Source of the DNA: Nematopogon swammerdamellus
Lineage: Eukaryota > Arthropoda > Insecta > Lepidoptera > Adelidae
Reading direction: 5' to 3'
Length of the DNA: 64,000 nucleotides
Assembly (NCBI GenBank): GCA_946902875.1
Contig: OX336345.1
Coordinates: 17,763,395 to 17,827,394 of the forward strand
The translations under genes were made by a program, and so were the position numbers. This document shows positions 8,212 through 18,900 of the stretch, one piece after another. Within the stretch, counting starts at the first letter, position 1. Every line of letters begins with the position of its first letter. The notes beneath the pieces were generated by a model. The model had not been told where the DNA came from and made no database searches. It saw nothing but the letters and a program-made list of their open reading frames with translations.

Positions 8212-10289
8212 GATATGTGGCGTTGCAAAGAGAAAGAATGGAAGGAAATCCAATAAATCTTGGTGGAATGATGATGTAAAACGTGTAGTGGATGAGAAGA
8301 AGAAAGCATGGCTTGATCTGTTAGCGAGTAAGGCTGACAGAAGAGTGAACGCAGGAAATAATGTAGTAGAGGTACGAAAACAAAGGTATGTTGAGGCTAA
8401 AATGAAAGTGAAAGAATGTGTTGAAAGAAGTAAAAGCAAAGAGAAAGAAAAGAATGACAGGAGATTCTCTGACAACTTCCGGTCTAATATAAAACTGTTT
8501 TGGAAAATGGTAAAAACAGTCCGGAAGAAATCAGAGACATGTAAAATGACGGATATCAGGGACAATGAGGGATGTGTATTAAAGGATGAAAAGAAAATTT
8601 TAGAACGATGGAAGGATTATTTTGAAAGACTTTTTGAACCTGAAGGTGTGGAGACACAGCCTGAAGCTGGAGCTGTGAGCGACACGCCTAGTATGGATGT
8701 TGATAGCGAGATTAGTGTGGATGAGATTCAGAAAGCATTGAAAGGCATGAAATTAGGTAAAGCAGCGGGATATGATAGAGTGTCGGTCGAAATGCTGAGG
8801 GGCGGTGGTTGGGTGGTTGCAGACCTGTTGCACCGGCTCTTTAATATGTGCTGGCGACACGGCCGAGTACCAGATGATTGGTGCAAAGCTGTGATCGTCC
8901 CGCTGTATAAAGGAAAAGGTTCGCAGCAGGAATGCAAAAACTACCGGGGCATAAGCCTTCTCAGCATTGTCGGCAAACTGTACGCAAAAGTACTGATTGA
9001 AAGGGTGTTGAAAATTACGGAAGAAAAGATCTGGGATGTACAAGCGGGATTTAGGAAGGGTATGGGATGCACGGATCAGGTCTTTTCCCTACGGTGCATA
9101 GCCGAAAAATATCTGGCGAAAAACCAGAAGGTCTTTTGCGCGTTCGTAGATTTGGAGAAGGCCTATGACAAAGTGATGAGGAATGAGTTGTGGGCAGTGT
9201 TGTCCGAGTATGGAGTGGACAGTCACTTGGTGCAAGCGCTGAAATCTCTCTATGAGGGTTCTAGGGCTTGCGTCAGGATAAACGGGGCATACACCGACTG
9301 GTTTGACATCTCTAGAGGGGTCAGACAGGGATGTGTGGCGTCACCCTGGCTGTTCAATCTATTCATGGACAGCTGCTTGGCTGATCTGAAAGAATATGAT
9401 TGTGGATTAAGAATGGATGAGTTAGTTGTGAAATGCCTCTTGTAGGCCGACGATCAAGTGATACTTGCATCGTCGGTGGGCGAGTTGCAGGACATGGTAA
9501 CTGTTATGGTTGAAGCATTTAAAAGGAAGGGAATGAAAGTGAATGTAAACAAGACGAAAGTTATGGTACTGGAGAGGAATGAAATAGTGTCCGAATGCGA
9601 TGTCAGGATTGGGAATGAGAAACTGGAGCAAGTGAACGAATTCGTATATCTGGGGAATATGTTCACGCGTGATGGAAAATTTGAAGGAGATGTAGAAAAG
9701 AGAGTGAAAGCTGGCAACCAAGTGAATGGGGCGTTGCACGCTATTATGAGCAGCCAAAGCATGTCAACTAGGGCACGTTTGGCTGTCCATGGTGGAGTGC
9801 TGGCCCCTACACTTATGTACGGGAGTGAAAGTTGGGCATGGCAGACGAAGCATGAAAGCAGGATTAATGCTGTGGAAATGCGCGCGTTGAGGAGTATGTG
9901 CGGAGTTACAATGAAAGATAGATTGAGAAATAGTGTAGTGCGAGAGCGCTGTGGGTTGAAAGAAGATATAGTGACAAGGATTGAGAAAGGGATGCTTCGG
10001 TGGTTCGGTCATGTTGGAAGAATGGATGATAGGAGACTAACGAAAGAAATTTATGAAGCAAATGTGAGTGGAAGAGTCGGGAAGGGTCGCCCTAGACGCA
10101 CGTACCTGGACCAGATCGGGCATGTGCTCAAAAAGGGGCAAGTGCTTAGTACCCGTAACCGACGAGCATGCATGAAGAACATTATGGGAGTGGAAGAGGC
10201 GGCAGAGGTGTGTCAGGATCGTGGCACGTGGAGATCCGTTGTCTCTGCCTACCCCACCGGGAAACAGGCGTGACGCTATGTATGTATGT
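8212..10289 (+). mobile_element. 5'-truncated RTE-type LINE insertion with target duplication
   Basis: The element is flanked by the 11-bp direct repeat ATACCGACCGA (8201-8211 and 10290-10300). It starts inside the ORF after the endonuclease region, covers the whole reverse transcriptase and C-terminal domain, and ends in a short (TATG)n tail at 10277-10289, typical of RTE elements. 5' truncation with a clean target duplication is the normal result of target-primed reverse transcription. The 3' end of the same family recurs on the minus strand at 27216-27249. Confidence 0.9.
8213..10273 (+). pseudogene. RTE reverse transcriptase ORF, one nonsense codon at YADD
   Basis: The frame is open from the 5' truncation point at 8213 to 9442. 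Residues before the first ATG (8288) still match the family: SNKSWWNDDVKRVVDEKK is the linker after the endonuclease. Then come RT motifs: GKAAGYDRVSVEML, DWCKAVIVPLYKGKG, NYRGISLLSIVGKLYAKVL, QAGFRKGMGCTDQ, FVDLEKAYDKV with the first catalytic Asp, and RGVRQGCVASPWLFNLFMD. At 9443-9445 a TAG takes the place of the Tyr of the Y-A-D-D box; the same frame then resumes with ADDQVILASS and runs to a TGA at 10271-10273. No other stop or frameshift was seen in 687 codons. The endonuclease domain is missing and the copy cannot move itself. Single-base decay suggests a young insertion. Confidence 0.9.
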
Positions 10290-10300
10290 ATACCGACCGA

Positions 10301-10619
10301 ATAGGGATGACAGCTCATTATAATTATTATTTGTATTTATTTCGTCGTCGTTTAAGGATAAGTTTCGTCTAGAAAATTATGGAAATATCTTATCTATTAT
10401 TATCTAATCAAAAGGTCTGTCTATCTGTTTATCGGTCAAACCGATTTGAACCTGCATAAAAGTTTTTGATTGATTGAGTACATGATTGAGGATATTATGT
10501 CATAATATCATATCGACCCTATTTTCAAGGAAAACTCTATAAAACTTCTATCTTGTTATAGGCAGATAGAGAGAAATTATTTATAGGTCCACAAATATTT
10601 TACAAAGCATACAGTGTAT
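10301..10619. other. No gene seen
   Basis: AT-rich sequence right of the RTE insertion. It contains a stretch with AAACCGATTTGAACCTGCA, a kind of phrase common in lepidopteran repeats, but no element boundary. Confidence 0.5.
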
Positions 10620-10624
10620 ACATA

Positions 10625-11040
10625 AAGCCTAACTTACATTACGAAACTAGTGACGTACAATTAGTTTCATGACACTAGTTTCATCAACAGTTTCACGTGT
10701 AAACCTCAAATTTCACTAAGCATCCATTAATAAATTAAAATCAGTTTCGTGCTCTGCGCGATTATTTGACGAAACTACTTAGTGAAAAGCAACTATAGTT
10801 TCATTGTTAAACTCGAAGTGTAACTAGTTTCGCGAAAGCGCCTGCGCTGAGTAGCGTGTTGTTTTTTTTTGTTGGTATACGAGTTTTTACTCTTCGAAAA
10901 TAGAAAAACAACAACACTGGAATGCCGATAACAATATACACTTCATCTACGCATACCAGCGAAACGAGTGTCTCTGGTATACGAAACTGTGTAGAAACTA
11001 GTTTCATGAAACTTATTTTACCATGTATTTTATATGCGGC
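10625..11040. mobile_element. Possible non-autonomous DNA element with repeated ACTAGTTTC motifs
   Basis: GAAACTAGT or its complement, exact or nearly so, occurs at about 10640, 10673, 10797, 10823 and 10996-11012, in both orientations. The cluster stops abruptly outside this stretch. Repeated subterminal motifs of this kind are usual in hAT-like MITEs, but terminal repeats and a target duplication were not found. Confidence 0.4.
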
Positions 11041-12676
11041 GAATAGGCGGACTTATCCCATAATTGTTTATAGTCAACTTTTGTATAGTCACCTTTTAAA
11101 AAAAGGACCTTTCTCTCTTCTCAAGTAATGGCTTTTCAGTATTTTATTTAGGTTTTACATTCATTGTATTTTACTTATTAAAAAAGCTAAACAAGTAAAA
11201 AATACCTAACAAATATGAAAATAACCATTAAAGCGACGTTTTCGAAAGTTCCTGAAACACTTGCTGTAATAATTAATTTGATTGTTATAAATTAACTTGT
11301 GATAAGGAAATAAACTCGACATATTTTAAAACTATATTTTTTTTTGTAGTACAAAATTGTCAAAATTACTAAGGATATGAGGAAAAAAAACTTTATTCGT
11401 TACATAAAGTACACTTTAGGTACGTGTGATAAATTTTTTTATCAGGATAACATTTAATTACCTAAATATTCTTACCACAACATTATCAATACTACAGAAT
11501 TAACGTGCATCGTTAATATTAGGCACAAAAGGGAAACTCGGATGTAGGTTAAGAGTACAATAAGGCAGAATGGGTAGGGTTGGGTCCAATCGGTCCTAGT
11601 TGAGAAATGGAAATGTTTAAGCGGCTTTGTGAATACCTATTGAGAATCAACATAGTAAAATATACCCAATAACACTATGACCTCGCTGCAAGCGACCACA
11701 CAACTTAAGGAACTTTGCATTGTCAGCCGATGACATTATGTAAAAGGTGGGCGTATGTTGACAGATGTCACTTTCAAAGATATTACTGAATATGCCCAAA
11801 ATAAATATTAAATTTAAATTTTTATATACCTAATGAAAAATTACCTAATACAAATATGAATGAGAAAATTCTTAATGCTATAATAGTTTTTTTAATGCCG
11901 AAATTGGAAACGATTCAGATATTGAATTATTTGCCTTATTCAATCATTTATTTCATTTATTTATAAAAAACTGGATTTAGGTAATTAAATACATATATAA
12001 TATTTAACTATAATAGGGTAAACACGCATATTATAATATTTTATTAACCCCAGCGCAGCGTAAGAAAGGAAAAATTTTTACATTCAAGTCATAATTAAAA
12101 TGTCAATGACATCAGTCGATTTCCCTTACAACAGCTCTCCTAGTCGTGGCAGGCTTAGTGCTTTCGAAGTACGAATTTGATTTATATTGTGGCAAGTCAA
12201 ACAATACCATTTTGCGAATTGCCTACAGTGTAGCCTCACCACAGCCTCTGAGAACCTGCGAAGACTCTCGGAAGCGAGCAGAGCCTTTCTTCAGTGGAGC
12301 GTGGGCAGACTTTTTTTACTGACCTTTAATAACTTTATTGGGTTCAGCCTGCTACGTTAAAACTATTTATTTTGTCACTTTAGTTGCATTAATATTTATC
12401 TGTTTCGGCATTGCTTCTCGCTAGATATGAATGTTGTACTTTCAAGTAAAAAGTCAGGAATTAGTTTTGAACCAGAAAAAGTGAAATTATTGTAAAATCT
12501 GAAATATTGTCATAAATTAAAATCAATTTACTGTACCTTGAACGGAAATTGTGAGAAACAAATTTTCCCTTTATTTTTGTAGTGTGATATGATAGATCAA
12601 CGACCTAATATTTTTCTGTTTATAAATATTTTTATAAACACGAAGTTATTACACAAAAGTGGGTAGGGTATATTTC
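11041..12676. other. No gene seen
   Basis: AT-rich intergenic or intronic DNA. A slightly GC-richer part at 12150-12310 has no supported frame or splice pair. Confidence 0.5.
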
Positions 12677-12813
12677 ACCACCTTCGATTAAATTGTATCC
12701 GCCGGTTAATACGAGTTGTTAACCGGCCAATACATTTATAGGTCCTGTCAACTGGCATGAGAAATCACTTTTATCAACAGATAAATACTAACCGAAACTT
12801 AATCGAAGGTGGT
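12677..12813. mobile_element. Short MITE-like inverted-repeat element
   Basis: The ends are the inverted pair ACCACCTTCGATTAA (12677-12691 and 12799-12813). A second inner palindrome, CCGGTTAA against TTAACCGG, sits at about 12703-12728. Non-coding, 137 bp. Confidence 0.6.
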
Positions 12814-13519
12814 AAAATTCAGGCGTTTCACATACACTCAGATACATATTACGCATACACCACTTTCGCGACTTTTATATTTTCGAACCTGTGAATAAGA
12901 TTGTCCCATTCAAATTTAAAAAACGACAAACTTTGAAACTTGAAGCCTCAATTGTAAGTCTTCCTTCGTCCCACTCATCGACGGATCAGCCTTTGGCGGG
13001 GATAAACCGTCAAAAGAAAACCCGGAAAACTGGTGACTCATTTGCACATAGGCATCGGAAAATCCGACTCTCCCCCCCCGTGCCAAATTTCGGTCACAGT
13101 GACTGACGACCGATGAATTGCCATATTGGGCACGGATGTCGCACTACGGCACATAGACTGTTTGCTTGTGGTGTAAATATTTTGCTGGATATGGCAAAAT
13201 GTATCCAAAACTTTCGTCGGTCATAAACGCATTAAAAATGCCTTTGCACAATTTTAATAATTAATTCTAATATGTATGGAGAAAGTTATTTTTCATTTGC
13301 ATGTTTATAAATTGGAAGAGTAAAATATAAGTATCTACTTTGACCGTAAGAATAATCCCGGAAAATAATTTATTTTCATAAACTAACAATCTTCATAAGA
13401 CAAACATGTTAACTAGAACATCCTGTAAGAAATAGAAGACATACTAAATTGTGGGAGACCTGAAAATGACTGATGTTCTGGAGTCTCTGATCCACAGATG
13501 ATTTTTTGTAGGGTCACTC

Positions 13520-13850
13520 GAGTCTATTCTACAGGGTACTAACGCTGCTCGGAGGAACTTGCATCCCTTATTCCTTGCCATCCAACCTATCACCGCAGCA
13601 CTTGTCACAGGGAAACTGAACATCCTTTTGTTGTTGACATTGGACTTTTGAGAACCCATCGGTTCCCAAAATTGCTTCTTTGTCGCACCGCCGCGCCAGG
13701 GTGTGGTAATGGGTGTTTCCCAACAGTCCGCAAATCTGCTGGCATGAAGCCTATCTGAACGTAGTTTTGACGAGGAGAGGTGTTTTTGGCTCTGTCGACA
13801 GCACCATTGGTCCCTCGGCACAGACACCCATGTCAATTGTCATAATAAAA
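13520..13850 (+). mobile_element. LINE (jockey/CR1-like) 3' end with internal deletion
   Basis: It matches 24660-25040 from the GGAACTTGCATCCCTTATTCC codons through TTGTTGTTGACATTGG and TTCTTTGTCGCACCGC, and to the 3' UTR words ACCATTGGTCCCTCGGCACA. The part coding for WN.LP through FKRRIN is deleted. The 130-aa frame on the opposite strand (13444-13836) is a shadow of this copy. Confidence 0.7.
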
Positions 13851-14695
13851 AAAGTGCATCTAATACTTTAGTTAACACGCTTTCACATAAGAATAGTCAA
13901 CCGATCGTAACGAGAAACTAGCAATGATAAGATCAAACTCCTACAAGCTATTAAATATAGAATATACTCAATCATAGACCATTGACACGGTCCATATACA
14001 GACGGACGGTCACACAATAACATCAACTTGTTAATTCGGAGGCGAAAAAAAAAGAAAAAAAAACTTGTCCACACGAGTTATGTTTGATCTCAAAAACTGA
14101 CCCAGAGAAAATATAATATTTGTTTTTCTGATTTGATATATGTCGCTCAAACGGCGAGTCGAAGACTACATTTTGAATTGGAGAAACCAAGCTAAAAGCA
14201 AAAAAAATATATAGTTATTAGATGACGTCATTCATGAAATCTGCGTGCATACATAGTCTTGATTGAATTATCATATTAGTATTTTTTATCGAAATAGAAG
14301 CTTTTTCCAAAAAACAACCGAAATAACAAAACTGGAACGAAAACCTTTCGCATTTAACACTCAGATTACATCATTCAATGAATGCATTGTGCAACATTTT
14401 CTATCTGAATGTCTAGTCCTCATTTATGATAAGGAATTATTGTTATTGTACAATTACAAGTCTACAGACTTATTGCTAAAACACAAGAACAAGATCGGAC
14501 AAGTGTACGCAGGCGTGTGGCTCGGATCAATCGCGAAAGTGATCATACGCGCGATAAAAAAAATGCGCTTAACATACATAGACTCATCGGTGAATCATAC
14601 GCTTGAAACGAATAATTATTGGCTAGCGCGAGTCAGAACTGCCGAAACCGTGGAATAGCGTTTCTATTGTAATTATAAATTGTATAGCTAATACT
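13851..14695. other. No confident gene
   Basis: AT-rich sequence with a 131-codon open frame (14263-14658, +). The frame starts without an ATG context, has no recognised motif and lies between repeats, so it is not called as a gene. Confidence 0.4.
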
Positions 14696-15028
14696 TGTAC
14701 CGTGTGGGGCCGGTACTTTAAAAGAATAGCCCCACTGCATCTCTCCCCGTGTATGTCGTAAAAGGCGACTAAGGGATATGACTCCCTTCTTATAATACTA
14801 GGTGGTAGGGTTTAACCCGCCCGGGTTGGTACCACCGCACTGAATGAAAGGTCGGTCGAAACGGCTATGTAAATAGTTTGTGTTTTCCGTCCAGTTCAGT
14901 GTAGCCGGCACGACCGAAGGGAAGCACTGACGTGGCACCAAGTTTACCCGGTGTTATGGGCTCACATCACGGATGTTGTGGGTGATGTGGCCAACCGTGT
15001 CAGTTTCAATAAAATAAAAAAAAAAGCT
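14696..15028 (+). mobile_element. SINE family B, near full length
   Basis: It starts GTACCGTGTGGGGCCGGTAC, holds CGTAAAAGGCGACTAAGGGA, a TACCACCGCACTGAATGAAA block, GGAAGCACTGACGTGGCACC and CCAACCGTGTCAG, and ends in an A-rich tail (15009-15023). Copies in this window are 70-95 percent alike by eye. Confidence 0.75.
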
Positions 15029-15549
15029 GATAATAAAATAGACACACAAATGTTGAAATTAGTATACTAACAAGGTAAATTAGTATACTAACAAAAATAT
15101 AATTGATATTTAGAAAGTTCATTCAGAATTAATGTCCAATGATTTAAAAAAATAAAACAAATGTACCATGTCTGTGAAGAGAGTGTTAGTATAGTATATA
15201 CCTATGTATGTATAATGCAAGGTTAGTTAATGATTTTCAAAATAAAAATTAATACTAAAGTAGGCAGGTATAAAGTTAAAAATATACTTAACATAATTCG
15301 CTTAAAAACAGCTAATTCTAACCGCTTATTTCTGATACCTAGATATTCTTACTAGTAGAAACTACAATTTTTAATTATATTAACTGGAAGAATTCACTAT
15401 CTGACAAGTTCGCCTTTGCACATATTTTACTAAAATATTGTCTAATTTATTTTTATTTTTATACGTTTTGAGTGTAAGAAAGAATATTAGCTATTCTGTA
15501 CTTTCAAGGCACACCCTCATCATAATCAAACTTAAAATAAATCTTCACA
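15029..15549. other. No gene seen
   Basis: AT-rich DNA between the last SINE and the promoter-like block of the secreted-protein gene. A short relative of the 3106-3245 repeat lies near 15385-15430. Confidence 0.5.
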
Positions 15550-15928
15550 ATCAAATAATTAATTGCTTCTCTTCTTCCGGCCGCCGCCGCCTCTGTGCGT
15601 TCGCTCTCCTGTAGCCAAAGGTTTTCGCGTAGTACTTGGCTGACTATTTCACGTTCGGTGTCGTATTTTGGACTCCATTCATCGTGCGAACGGTCCGTTG
15701 GACGCACGTACGCTACACGCGCTCCATACGAATCGTGCAGAAGTGTCATATAACAATACAATTTATAATATAAAATTTTATTAAAAGTGCGTGTCCAGTG
15801 CCGCAAGTGAGTTTACAGTGAAGTTGTGAATAATTACTGTCATAATTTCATCTCGAAGCCGGGGAAAATTCAGTGCAATCGCAAGGAAATATGAACTTGG
15901 CCGAGGAAACGACCTCAATGCATTTTTC
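15550..15928 (+). promoter_or_regulatory. Promoter/5' UTR-like region with an upstream ORF
   Basis: A CG-rich block (GGCCGCCGCCGCC, GTTCGCTCTCC, GGACGCACGTACGCTACACG) stands out from AT-rich flanks and leads into the first coding exon at 15929. A 17-codon upstream ORF starts at 15891 in good context (A at -3) and ends at 15944, so it overlaps the main ATG in another frame and should reduce its use. Neither the transcription start nor any TATA box can be fixed. Confidence 0.4.
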
Positions 15929-15947
15929 ATGGATGTGTATTTAAACG
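15929..15947 (+). CDS. Coding exon 1 of the secreted helical protein
   Basis: ATG GAT GTG TAT TTA AAC plus one G, then the donor GTGCGTAC. This is the first in-frame ATG after a stop at 15827-15829. The +4 base is G but the -3 base is T, a weak context. Splicing makes a Gly codon with the first two bases of exon 2. The exon at 6567-6618 is an alternative in the same phase. Confidence 0.45.
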
Positions 15948-18900
15948 GTGCGTACTTTTTTAGATTTTAATTGTTGTTTATTGTTTATTGAGCTTTCTGG
16001 CAGTTGGCAGCATTCGATCTCGTAACAATTTATTATATCTCATTATTATCTATCTAATAAGACTTAAGTTTAAACTTATCAGTTTATTGCTGTGAAAATA
16101 GCATATAGAAACTACTTTTGTTTTCTTGAATTTGGTTGGATTTAGTTTCAGTGGTGAATATTTTTAAAGGATTAATATTTTTCGGAAGATTATATTTTCA
16201 ACAACGGGACGTTCAATAATTTTTTAATTTAAAATAGTCGTAGGAAAACTAAATTACACAATCAAATAAGAATTAATTGAAGAATGTTATTGAAATTTTA
16301 ATTTGTTTTAACAATAAGCAATATAATACAATTTTAAATAATTTGTTTCATATATTTCTCGTGGTAGCCAGACTTTAGTATTTTCTTACACTTTTAAAAC
16401 CTTGTTTCTTTCACGAATGTTATTACAAATTTACAGTTATTGCGTTTTTTCATTATCAACAAATTCAACGACAAAGTTCAAATTTAAAAATTTCTCTACA
16501 AATGTCATCACCTTTTCATTTATCTATCGAGAATATTCTTATCTACTATAGGTAGTTACATTATTAAAAATGTTCTTCACAATCTTAGTAACAAAGCATT
16601 GCTCCTATACTTCTAGGGGCAAAGTAATTTAGGTTACAAGACCATTTTGAAAACATCTTTCATGCGCTCCGACGGCGGCGGAGTCACGTACGTCGGCAAT
16701 CATCAAAGGCGGCATCCCGATTTGACATTCGATAACTATGTTTACTTTAACCCTAATTGGCTTTGTTTTAGTATGATTTAATTGATCGTGCGACGATCGT
16801 GAGACTAATTCGTGATTTAGATGGCAGCTTGACGTCGCCTTTTTAACTCAGGTTATTAACCTTAATGTTTAACGGTGTGACAAATGATATTGTTTAATAT
16901 ACAACTTGTATGATCTGAAGACTGCACTGAATTGAAACAATCTGAGAGTTAACTTATGTTTAACGTGAGTTTAGGTATAGGTATATGGTACCCAACCTGT
17001 AAATAGTGCGTTTTCGGTATAATTCTAGAATATTATTTCACACGGGTATTTTAAAATTTCGATAGACCCTCTCTAATTTAACAATTTTACTAACGTGTAA
17101 ATAAAATGTATTTATGGGTATTTAGCGCAATTAATTGATACATTGGTTTTTTCAGAATTTAGGGAGAATAGCAATTTATGAATTTAATAAAATTATCAAC
17201 CTATTACAAACATTACTGGACACTATCTTAACGTGATAAATTGTTTGCCTTTTTTGCAGTGAAGGGATTAGGTTTATAAAAACAATTTAAAAAAAAACTA
17301 CCGTTCGTTGCTTCCTTGGCAGAGTTAATTACCTCATACAACCTCAAGTATGTGATTATATCAAGTTGACTTCATTGGTTTACTTATGTTATAACAAACT
17401 AAGGAAATCCCCTATATGATCGTCACAACCAACTATCGTAATAGAACAATAAAGATAAAGGTTATTGTAGTAAACAGTGGTTCCAATACATTGATATTGT
17501 CATTTTCTATAAATTTTATCTTTTCACATGTAATAAATAAAACAATAATTAATTCGGCTATCTATACGCACAGTCATAAAGTAAAAAGTTAAAATATTAT
17601 GTTACAAATTGGAGAATAATATAGCGATTATCGATTGCAATTTGCAACTGAATAAAAACAATTTAGAAAAAGTGACTTGACTCAAACGTTTCAATTTGGA
17701 ACCACAGTAAAAGTAGAAACAAACATGGCGGCCATTATGAGTTGACATTTACAATTTACAATTTCATAAAATATCACATATTACTGTTTCCATGGTTTCA
17801 TTCAATGGAATTCCACGGTAAACAGATAATTTTAACTTAGAACTCTGTGATTTCCGTTTTCCGGTACATACCAACATTTCATTGACGCTCTTTTAAAAAT
17901 CACCTACAATATATTGTAACGTTTCATCACACACTATGAGAGCGATTAGTTTCGAAGGGCATGTGCGGAGTTAGGTAATATATTATTTACCCACTCAACA
18001 GAGTACTACGAACTGCTGTCATTTTGCGGTATACTTACATTACTAATTGTTTGTCTATAAAGCGAACATATGAGATGAATGACGCGATCATCGGCTATAA
18101 CGCTCTGCAAACATGATGATTTATGACTAAATCAGTGGTTAAATGATTTAAGGACGATGATACTGAACTTATGTGTAAACTGTGTAACAAGTATATGTAT
18201 AGAGACTTATTTTATCACTAAACTGTGTTGTTACAAATGTCTATCTTCAAAACTTCTACAAATTAGGTAATCATCTCCAGAAAACAAACTCCAAAAAATG
18301 TTATAACTAAAAATATGCTTGAGAAAATATACTATAATCCTTCAGTTTATCGTCTACTGACTGCAAATGTAAAATTTAAAAATGCTGCCAACATTTCGAG
18401 AGTTCCTCATATTTTGGCTTACATCCGGCTTTAACCACCAAGAACGTGGCGATGGTAAAAATTTACTTAAATTTAATGGACATTTCGGTTTGAGCGTTTC
18501 GCCGTTATCCTCCGGCGCAGAGCGGCTAAAATCCGACAAAGCAAATTGCACATAACAACCTATAATAGACCGGCAGTAGCAACACAAGAAACCAATAACA
18601 ATTGCACTCAGACTTTCGCACGTTTTACTTGCACCGTAAACATTATCGGACCATGCATGAATTACAAGTAAAACACACCAAAAACACAATGACACGTCTT
18701 CCGAGTTGTTCGAGAAGAGATATCGAGGACACAGGAAGATGAAACGTGTAAAGACGAATAAGATGTACACCAAGTTGCACAGCGGGGCTTCGCTCAGCAA
18801 GCTTATTATGAACTCGTTAACAGCCCGGACCGAATCTCAGAGGTTGCGGTGATGCGTTAAAGGGTAGATAGACAGGCGATTGGGAATCCGACGACTACTA

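Noticed and set aside
13444..13836. 130-codon minus-strand frame
   Set aside because: Antisense to a recognisable LINE 3' end on the plus strand.
14263..14658. 131-codon plus-strand frame
   Set aside because: No ATG start at the beginning, no recognised domain, AT-rich codon use like non-coding DNA.
15504..15806. 100-codon minus-strand frame at the promoter-like block
   Set aside because: Overlaps the CG-rich leader region; no domain and no downstream exon on that strand.
18354..18800. 148-codon minus-strand frame in intron 1
   Set aside because: No known motif, no splice or promoter support. Could be chance in a low-stop stretch.
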